Source of the DNA: Prorocentrum cordatum
Lineage: Eukaryota > Sar > Dinophyceae > Prorocentrales > Prorocentraceae
Direction: 5' to 3'
Length of the DNA: 25,000 nucleotides
Assembly (NCBI GenBank): GCA_963575745.1
Contig: CAUYUJ010017644.1
Location: 151,448 to 176,447, forward strand
Of this stretch, positions 18,310 through 25,000 are shown in pieces. Position numbers and translations under genes: made by a program. Position 1 is the stretch's first letter; each line of letters opens with the position of its first letter. The notes beneath the pieces were generated by a model, which saw nothing but the letters and a program-made list of their open reading frames with translations, ran no database searches and was not told where the DNA came from.

Positions 18310-18960
18310 TTGTATGCGTATATACATATATGTATATGTGTGTGTGCACATGTATGTGTGAATGCATGTGTACATACATGTGTGCAAATATACATGTATA
18401 CATGCATACATGTATGCATGTAGGCATGCATACATGAATGCATGCATGCGTGCATGTATGCATGAATGCATGTATGCACGTATGCATGCATGCATGCATG
18501 CATGCATGTATGCATGTATGCATGTATGCATGTATGCATGTAAGATGCATGCATGAATGCATGCATGCATGCATGCATGCATGTAGGCATGTAGGCATGT
18601 ATGCATGCACGGATGCATGCATGTATACATGTATTCGTGTATGCATGCATACAATGATGCATGTATGCATGTATGCATGCATGCATGTATGCATGTGTGC
18701 ATGTGTGCATGTGTGCGTGTGTGCGTGCGTACATGTGTGCAAGTGTGCATGTGTGCATGCGTGCATGTGTGCATTTATGCATGCAGGCATGCATGCAGGT
18801 GTGCATGTATGCATGTATGCGTGTGTGTGTATATGTGTGTGTGTCTATGAGTGTGTGCATATGTGTACGTTGATATGTGCACTTGCATGTGTGTGTATCG
18901 GTATATGCATATGCATATGTGTATGTGTCTGCCTGTACATGTATATATGGATATATATAT
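18310..18960. repeat. TGCATG/TATG simple-sequence array (~650 bp)
   Basis: Nearly continuous ATGCATGT, ATGCATGC and GTGTGCATG units, grading into TG/TATG toward the right. All six frames are open, producing Met/His/Cys/Thr-rich nonsense on both strands, so the long frames here are not genes. The sequence is rich in self-complementary TGCATGCA and alternating purine-pyrimidine steps. Confidence 0.95.
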
Positions 18961-18969
18961 GTGTCTAAT

Positions 18970-18986
18970 TATATATATATACGTGT

Positions 18987-19028
<42 letters not shown>
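18970..19028. repeat. (TA)n microsatellite
   Basis: Alternating AT for about 59 bases with one ACGTGTATAC interruption, directly following the TGCATG array. Confidence 0.95.
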
Positions 19029-19032
<4 letters not shown>

Positions 19033-19099
19033 GGGCACGAGGCGGCGGGGCCCGGGACCTGGCCCCCGACAGCGCATGGGTGGACCGGGCCGCCAGGGA

Positions 19100-19665
19100 C
19101 GCCCCTAGAAGGCCCAAGACAGCCCCGAAACATATGAAAAGAGCCCCAAGGGGCCTCCAGGACAGTCCAAGAGGGCCCAGAGTCGCCGAAATATCGCCCT
19201 AACACGTCCAAGATGGCCTCCAGACAGCCCAAAAGGGTTCCAACGCGGCCCAAGGGGTGTCCAAAAGCACTCCCAAAAAGGCCCCAAGAGGCAAAAATCA
19301 TTGATTTTCCTTCGGATGTTGATGGATTTTCGCGTTTCTGCGTTTTCCGCTTCCCGACGCTCCAAGACGGTCCCGGAGGCCTCAAATATTGCCCCAACAC
19401 GGCCTCAGATGCCCCCAAGAGGACGCCGAGACTGCCCAAGAGGCCCCCCAGACGGCCCAAGAGGCCTCAGAGGCAGCCTAAGAGGGCCCCAAGAACGCCT
19501 ACAGAGAGACCCCAGAGGGGGGACACGTACCGACATTTCGAGCTCTCCGCCCCTTGAGGCCCCCCAGCGGCCCCAAGCGGTTCTCAAGAGGCCCCCAAGA
19601 GACCCCAAGAAGTCCCCAAAAGGACCCCAGGACGCCCCCAAGAGGCCCCCCAAAGCTCCCCCCCC
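19100..19665 (+). repeat. CCCAAGA-type repeat block 2
   Basis: Degenerate units of the form CCCAAGAGGCCNCC. Around 19400-19500 one frame reads PKRTPRL, PKRPPRR, PKRPQRQ, PKRAPRT, which shows an exact 21-base period. Elsewhere CAA steps fall 10-12 bases apart. An unrelated-looking 60-base AT-richer stretch at about 19295-19350 interrupts the block. Confidence 0.7.
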
Positions 19666-19822
19666 AGACGCCCTGAGACACTCCTGACGATCCTCGACGC
19701 CGTCCCATCACGGAGTGCCAGTTGCATCCCATGACCCGCTGGCCCGCCCGACTATGCTTCTTTCGCGCGTCGTCGTCGTCAGTGGTGAAAACTCTAGACG
19801 CTTGGGGCCTCTTGGGAGCCTT

Positions 19823-20107
19823 AAGGAGGAGGAGCAGGAGGAGGAGGAGGAGGAGCAGCAGGAGGAGCAGGAGGAGCAGGAGGAGAAGGAGGAGCAGGAG
19901 GCGGAGGAGCAGGAGCAGGAGGAGGAGCAGGAGGAGGAGGAGGAGGAGCAGGAAGGAGGAGCAGGAGGAGGAGGAGGAGCAGGAGGAAGAGGATGAGGAG
20001 CAGAGAAGGAGGAGGGAGAAGGGGAGGGGGAGTAGGAGGAAGGGGGAACAGGCCGATGAGGAAGAGGAGGAGGAGGAGGAGGAGGAGGAGGAGGAGGAGG
20101 AGGGGGG
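19823..20107. repeat. (GGA)n/GAGCAG polypurine tract
   Basis: About 285 bases of GGAGGA, GGAGCA and GAAGGA units, ending in a pure GAGGAG run at 20066-20103. It is the only large triplet tract in the window with purines on the plus strand. Confidence 0.95.
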
Positions 20108-20129
20108 ATGAGGAGGGCGAGCACAAAAG

Positions 20130-20410
20130 GCCAGAGGCCTCTTGGATGCCTCTCGGAGTCTCTACGGATTTCTTTAGAGAGTTTCTTTGGATCTTCTTTG
20201 GGCGTCTTGGGGGTCTCTTGGCAGTCCCGGCGGCCTCTTGAGGCCTCTTGGGTGCCTCTGGGGGCTTTGGGGGGATCTCTTGGAGCCTCTTGGGGGCATC
20301 TTGGGGCCATCGTGGTGGCCTCTTAGGGCCTCCTGGGAACCTCTGGGGCCGTCTTGGGGCACCCTTGGACGCCTCGGGGGCCATCTTGGGGCCATCTTGG
20401 AGGAGATCGA
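20130..20410 (-). repeat. CCCAAGA-type repeat block 3, reverse orientation
   Basis: CCTCTTGGG, CATCTTGGGGCC and TCTTGGGGG words at ~10/21-base spacing are the complement of block 2. Together with block 2 they form a large imperfect inverted repeat with the polypurine tract in the middle. Confidence 0.65.
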
Positions 20411-20937
20411 TCAAGGAGGGGAGCTCATTACTCAGGGCCCCCCGAGGAGGCCCAAATGTGGCCAATGTAGCGTGCCGCACTGGCGGCCCACGTACACCGT
20501 GGCGTGGGGGTGCAATGTCTTCTCGCGTGTCTTGGGCGCGACGACGCCTGGACCTAGGACGCATCATCTTCGAGCGGGCACGCTCTGGATTCGGCCGCCG
20601 TGGATCGAACCGGGTCGAGGCCAGATCCCAGGACGGGAGTTGGGGACACCCCCTTTTGAAACGCACCATCCTCTGGATTGGGATCCGGATATGGAGCTGT
20701 ATTGACGACATCTTCGAAGGTGACAGGTGGTGACCACCAAGGCCCTAAGTGGTAAATTCTGTGGTGAGATTTAATGTTAGGCCACCGTTAGAACTCTCGG
20801 GTTACCTCCCTCCTCCCACCCCTCCCTCTTTGGTACATTATGCCGGCTGGTGCATGTTGCTTGCTGCTGCATTTTGCAGGCTGGCGCATTCTCTTTCCTT
20901 TGGTATTAGTGATTTCCCCACCATCAAGTTGCATTGC
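20411..20937. other. No gene seen
   Basis: GC-moderate DNA with short open frames on both strands. One plus-strand frame to about 20705 ends in PLDWDPDMELY, but no family is recognised. A GGATCGAACC word near 20600 resembles a T-loop complement but no tRNA fold forms around it. Confidence 0.4.
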
Positions 20938-21179
20938 CCTCCGATTGGTGAGTCCTTGCTGGAAACCTCCTTACAGGACCGCGAAAAGGAACTGTCATTA
21001 GCGGATCGCCAGGCAGCAGAAGCCCGAGTTGTGAATTGCGAATCGCGCTCAGGTGGTTTTGCTCGATGCGCGCTCTGGCCAGGGACGCCCGCCGAGAGGT
21101 CCTGCAGCGCTGCAAATCCCACCAGACCTCCGATTGGTGAGTCCTTGCTGGAAGCCTCCTTGCAGGACCTCGAAAAGGA
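20938..21179 (+). repeat. 53-bp direct repeat with splice-site-like ends
   Basis: 20938-20990 and 21127-21179 match at 50 of 53 bases. Each contains GGTGAGTCCTTGCTGG followed by CCTCCTTRCAGGACC, so each holds a donor-like GTGAGT and an acceptor-like YAG exactly 29 bases apart (20948-20976 and 21137-21165). The repeat period is 189 bases. Confidence 0.8.
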
Positions 21180-21269
21180 GAAGTATTTCAGCAGGCTCGC
21201 AATTCTGGACTTCGGCATCCTTAGACGGCGCACGGACATGCCAAGATCGCCAGAGAAGGGCCTGGTTCC

Positions 21270-21720
21270 AAGAGTGCGTCAAGACGGCCCAAACAGGGCC
21301 CCATGACGGCCGATGATGCCCCCTAAACGGCTCAATACGCCTCCAAGACCGCCCCTAACAGGGGTCCAAGAGGAGGAAATCGAGCTGTATTCGAGAGCCG
21401 TGCGCCCAAGGCGGCCCTAACGACCTCCGAGCTCGACCCTAGACGGCCCCAAAAGCCCTAACAGGGCTCAAGACGGGCCTAAGACAGTTCAAGATGGCCC
21501 AAAGAGGGCCCCCAAAGCGGCTCAAGATGTCCTAAGAGGGCACTCGAAGGAACACAACACGGCCCAAGATACCCAAGAGGACTCCAAGACGGCCCAAGAT
21601 GGACCCAACATGGCCCGAGCGCGGCCCCAAAAGGGCTCCAAGACAGCCCAAGAGGCCCCCAAAACGGTCCCATGGCTTCCAAGATGGCCCAGGCTGCTCC
21701 GAAGACGGCTCCAAAAACGG
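21270..21720 (+). repeat. CCCAAGA-type repeat block 4
   Basis: Units such as GGCCCAAGAT, ACCCAAGAGG, ACTCCAAGAC and GGCCCAAGAT follow each other at exactly 10-base steps near 21560-21600. Open frames over it give LGPSWGPLG-like strings on the minus strand, which are products of the repeat. Confidence 0.7.
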
Positions 21721-22180
21721 ACGCCAAAGGCCCTCAATACCGCATTTCCCGCGGGCGACCCATGGGCTGCTGGAGGGCGCGGAGGCTCTTCATTACTGCC
21801 CCCCGAGAAGCCAGAGTCATCGAATTGGAGTCCTTGCGGGTGCGACCCAGGTGGGTTTTCTTGACTTCGTTTCGCCTTGGCTTGGCCCCAGATGCGTGGC
21901 CAGGATAAGGGAGGGGACGGCTTTCGATACTCCGTGGTGTTTCGGAGCCAGACTCGGGCACAGTTCTTTGTTGCTAAGCTCTTCCTCCCTTGGTCTTCGG
22001 GTGGAATCAAGGAAGCGCACGAAACGTCGAAAAAACACCAGGACTCCCCGACACGTCGCCAGGATACCAAAAGTTGCTTGCCGCAGATCCCTCTTCCAAT
22101 CCCGAAGGATCTCCATAATCGGCCCTGCATATCTCATTGGCAACTTGCTATGGGAGTTCCTTCGGCGCGTGGTTCTAGAT
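21721..22180. other. No recognised gene
   Basis: A plus-strand frame from 21599 to 22213 stays open through less repetitive sequence (IGPAYLIGNLLWEFLRRVVL near its end), and shorter frames overlap it on the other strand. I recognise no family and no conserved motif, so I do not call a gene. Confidence 0.35.
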
Positions 22181-22181
22181 T

Positions 22182-22258
22182 ATATGTATGTATATATATA
22201 TATACACATTTAGCTATGGATGGATGGATGGATGGATGGATGGATGGATGGATGGATA
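22182..22258. repeat. (TA)n and (ATGG)n microsatellites
   Basis: TATATATATATATACAC at about 22190-22207 is followed by eleven tandem GATG units at 22215-22258. Confidence 0.95.
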
Positions 22259-22720
22259 CATGTACGCATGTATAGAGTCACGTGCATATATGCAGTCGTT
22301 CTAAGCCAAAGCTGTGGGGGTAGCAAAGATAGGGGAGGGGGTGCGGAGTGGGTGCAATGGTACTTGCAGTAGGTTTTGCATGGATGTAATGGTTTGCAGC
22401 CTGGACGCGATAGTTGAGCGTGGATGCAACCGTGTATTCCTTCAAGCGCAAGTGTCCACGCCCCTTGCAATAGTTCGCGACCTCCAGCAACAGCTCGCGC
22501 AAGCTAACTCTTGCACCTCGCGCCGCCCCCAAAACTGGCGTTGTCCCCATCGCTCCAGTCTAAAATCGTGCTCATGTTCCTGCTCCTCCACGCATGATAT
22601 CCCATCCTTCTGCCCAGCCTCGCTCTCCCATGCGTTCGGGCCATTGCTCCGTGCTCCCAGGCCGCAGCGGAGGAAACCCAAGCCGCGTTCGTGGCCAGCT
22701 GCATTCACCCGCTGCCCCAC

Positions 22721-22895
22721 CTCCTCGTCCTCCTCCTCTTCCTCCTCCTCCTCTGTGTTCCCCCTCTCCCTCCTTGACCTTTCCCCTCGATGGGCAGGGA
22801 GCCTCCTCCTCTCAGGATCCCCCCTCCTCCTCCTCCTCCTCCTCGTCCTCCTCCTCCTCCTCCTCCTCCTCCTCCTTCTCCTCCTCCTCCTCCCG
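22721..22895. repeat. (CCT)n polypyrimidine tracts
   Basis: Two CCT/TCC runs (about 22721-22755 and 22821-22895) separated by CT-rich DNA. They resemble those beside the two retroelements, but no element borders these. Confidence 0.9.
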
Positions 22896-22949
22896 TTCCT
22901 CCAGACTTGCCGTGGCGGTGGAGCGGAGCGCCAGCTCTTCGGGCCAGCG

Positions 22950-22974
22950 AGCGCGCGCGCGCGCGCGCGCGCGC
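22950..22974. repeat. (GC)n alternating tract
   Basis: Twenty-five bases of strictly alternating G and C inside a GC-rich stretch, a classic Z-DNA-prone sequence. Confidence 0.95.
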
Positions 22975-23830
22975 CCACGGGGAGGTGGTCTGAACCCGCG
23001 CGGCTTTCGGGCGCACGAGGACAGCCGCCAGAGGCTCGTGGCGCCGCGGAAGAACATCGAGGACGGCTTTTCGGCGAGCAAGGGACCCAGCCTCCCCTGC
23101 ATCGTGAACACATCCCGACTGGAGGCGTTTGGGCATTTTCGGTTGTCAGGGGCCCTCACGGGGCTTCAAGAAGCGACTCGGGACGAAAGGCCGGTCCCGC
23201 GGAAGAGGCCCAGGGGGGGCAGGACGGGGCCTGCACGAGGATAAATCCCTTCCACAACGTGCCAGAACGCTCTCAGAGCGTTTCTGGAACGCTCTGAGCA
23301 GGCCGCCGCGCCCGGCGCGTCCGCCGGAGCCGCAGGATCTCAGAGCTTCTCGCTTCCTCCTCGCCCGATGCCGTCCTCGTCCTCTGCCTCCGTCCCAAAT
23401 CACGACGCCGGGGGGTCAGCGCGCTCGGGGGGGGGGAGGCGCCGAGGCGAGCAAGAAGAGTCGCGGCGGCCAGTTTGCTGTTCGGTGCGGTGGGCCTCTC
23501 GAGGCCGCTCCCCGGCGGTTTCGGCCTCCCTGGCGTCACTGCAGCGAGCTCAAGGCGACGAAGGCTTCGCGGCCGTGCCACCCGACGCTGCGGAGGGGAG
23601 GGCTGCGCAGGGCGAGCCACATGCCGAAGAAGACGGTGTCGGCTGCGCAAGGCGAGCACAGCGCGAGCGCCATGACAAAAACACACGCGCGCACACGCGC
23701 ATCACAGGAAGGCGAGTGTCGCCGAGCGCGTTCCATTACTCGCAAAGTGCCTGCTCGCAGACGTCCCAGAAGCACATGTCTGCTGTGATGTAATGATCGT
23801 AGGTCCTCCGCGGGGGATCCAGGCCATGTG
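22975..23830. other. GC-rich region, no recognised gene
   Basis: A plus-strand frame near 23020-23160 reads LVAPRKNIEDGFSASKG and LPCIVNTSRLEAFGHFRL, which is somewhat protein-like, but it has no known motif and overlaps other open frames. A hairpin lies at 23262-23287: CCAGAA plus CGCTCT faces AGAGCG plus TTCTGG with a one-base centre and one bulged T. Confidence 0.35.
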
Positions 23831-23833
23831 CGA

Positions 23834-23932
23834 GTAGTCAGTTTGCGAGTAGTGGAACACGCTCGTCTAGGGCAGGAAGACCGTAGTACTCATGACGCGG
23901 CATGGGAGCGCGCAGAGTTCTCGACAGGTGGC
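23834..23932 (+). repeat. 99-bp direct repeat, left copy
   Basis: Starts GTAGTCAGTTTGCGAGTAG and ends TCTCGACAGGTGGC. It matches 24314-24412 over 99 bases without a gap and with six substitutions (about 94 percent). The CGACCCACCC array begins at its right edge. Confidence 0.9.
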
Positions 23933-24163
23933 CGCGACCCACCCGCGACCCACCCCGCGACCCACCCCGTGACTTGCCCATGACCCACCCACGACCCACC
24001 CCGCGACCCACCCCGCGACCCACCCCTCGACCCATACGCGACCCACCCCGCGACCCACCCCGCGACCCATCCGCGACCCTGCCCGCGGCCCACCCGCGAC
24101 CCATCCGCGACCTGGCCCGCGGCCCACCCGCGACCCACCCGCGACCCACCCCGCGATCCACCC
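23932..24163 (+). repeat. CGACCCACCC minisatellite
   Basis: About twenty units of CGACCCACCC with optional extra CG, so 10-12 bases each, and variants GCGGCCCACC and GACTTGCCCA. The minus strand reads Gly/Arg/Ser-rich in every frame, a composition effect. Confidence 0.95.
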
Positions 24164-24313
24164 ACATTGCTTTAACGAAGGAATCAGCGCCTGCGGCGGG
24201 CTCACTACATACGTTGTAAAAATTAGGCGCCTGCGGCGGGCTTCTTCAGAGCCTTGCAGACTGACGACGTCCTCGCCGCCCCCTCACTCTTATCCGCAAC
24301 TGCGGGGTGCTAC

Positions 24314-24412
24314 GTAGTCACTTTGCGAGTAGTGGAACGCGCTCGTCTAGGGCAGTAAGAGCGTAACACTCATGACGCGGCATGGGAGCGCGCAGAGTTC
24401 TCGACAGGTGGC
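24314..24412 (+). repeat. 99-bp direct repeat, right copy
   Basis: Second copy of 23834-23932, offset by 480 bases. After TCTCGACAGGTGGC it continues into unrelated TGTTCTGGGAGG, so the minisatellite is attached only to the left copy. Between array and copy, GCGCCTGCGGCGGGCT occurs twice 40 bases apart (about 24187 and 24227). Confidence 0.9.
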
Positions 24413-24501
24413 TGTTCTGGGAGGAGGTCGAGCGTGCCCAAAAGTGGTTCATCCGAGAGCTCATCGCTCCTCGGCCTCCCTGCGGGGCCGCAGTATAGGG
24501 C

Positions 24502-24665
24502 TAAGTTGGGCCTGTCCCTTTACAGGAGGACTATTCAAAACTAGTCAAAAAATATTATAGGGGACGATTGTTTTTACCATTTTTGAATATGTGTTGGATA
24601 TTTGTGGGTTTTTTTTTTTTCATTTTTCGTCCAAAATCCGCCTGCAGGGGGACATGCCCGACCTA
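24502..24665. mobile_element. MITE copy 3 (164 bp, 10-bp target duplication)
   Basis: Ends TAAGTTGGGCCTGTCCC and GGGGGACATGCCCGACCTA are inverted copies. AGTATAGGGC occurs at 24492-24501 and again at 24666-24675, immediately at both edges: a perfect 10-bp target duplication. The interior is AT-rich with a run of twelve Ts and shares GGACGATTGTTT with copy 2. Confidence 0.9.
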
Positions 24666-24675
24666 AGTATAGGGC

Positions 24676-25000
24676 AGCGTTCTGGACGGACGGCCGGCCC
24701 CAGGGAGGGGGCCGAGGTCTCCGGGCCCAGGACCCCTCCGAGCCCCGACGAGGAGCACGACGGGAGGTTATTCGCGGACCAGGTCACTCGAGGGTACCCC
24801 CCCCCCAGGATGCACAAAAGCATCCAACAAGCACCAAGAACCTCAAAGTACCCTCCCCGAACCGTCCTCGATCTTGCACCTCGGTCCGACTGCACTGCGA
24901 GGGCATTGGCGAAGGAGCCATTGGACCCAGACCCCCTCGCGTTGTGAGAAAGTCACGACAGGAGGTTTGTCCCTATTTTCTGCCTCTGAGGGCCCTCTCC
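24676..25000. other. No gene seen
   Basis: An open frame reaches a TGA at 24945-24947, but its translation is Pro/Arg/Ser-rich without a recognisable domain. The window ends without a further feature. Confidence 0.35.

Noticed and set aside
18007-18968. Long His/Met/Cys/Thr-rich open frames on both strands
   Set aside because: They are produced by the TGCATG array, which lacks stops in every frame; there is no codon structure apart from the repeat.
20590-20625. GGATCGAACC word as a minus-strand tRNA T-loop
   Set aside because: The bases around it do not form the five-pair T stem and no acceptor or anticodon arm is found.
22314-23297. A 327-codon plus-strand frame through CCT and GC tracts
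   Set aside because: It is held open by microsatellites, and the non-repeat part shows no family motif.
23932-24163. CGACCCACCC array as a CRISPR or telomere-like array
   Set aside because: There are no unique spacers, units are 10-12 bases and degenerate, and the motif is unlike TTTAGGG-type telomeres.

Overview
The window looks like accessory nuclear DNA from a dinoflagellate, probably a GC-rich one of the Prorocentrum/Symbiodiniaceae kind. Three things point there: a degraded Copia-type retrotransposon whose gag, integrase and RNase H motifs match the pattern I know from dinoflagellate genomes; a GC-rich LINE with a zinc-finger tail; and a sequence close to the dinoflagellate spliced leader inside the retrotransposon LTRs. 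No bacterial operon, rRNA, tRNA or CRISPR array was found. No complete host gene is visible. The only host-like coding piece is the last exon of a HAD-like phosphatase-family protein at 119-460.

Layout. 1-460: gene tail. 640-735: CAT/CAC-rich simple sequence. 783-1680: six copies of a degenerate ~150-bp tandem repeat. 1680-4458: no recognisable gene, only simple repeats and GC-rich sequence. 4459-11151: a 187-bp segment plus a (CCT)n tract occurs at both ends, and between them lies a ~6-kb Copia-like element (4788-10776) with both LTRs, a frameshifted gag, an internal deletion, an integrase remnant, reverse transcriptase and RNase H. 11175-11435: a cluster of strong hairpins. 11485-11945: seven copies of a conserved motif on a 63-bp period. 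12625-15330 (minus strand): a 5'-truncated LINE with reverse transcriptase, two C2H2 zinc fingers and an unassigned C-terminal domain. 15557-16139 and 24502-24665: three copies of a ~160-bp inverted-repeat transposon with apparent 10-bp target duplications. 16150-24500: mostly simple sequence (CCT, CT, TGCA, TA, GGA, ATGG, GC), blocks of a CCCAAGA-type repeat with a 10-11/21-bp period, and a 99-bp direct repeat around a CGACCCACCC array.

The window records successive transposon insertions into microsatellites. Neither large retroelement can make a full polyprotein as written: both carry frameshifts, several being one-base changes in A or T runs, which could be decay or assembly error. The observations most worth following are the spliced-leader-like sequence in the LTRs, the mismatch between LTR divergence and flank divergence, the Mutator-like miniature elements, the 63-bp array with a frame excursion that is restored, and the unidentified C-terminal domain of the LINE.
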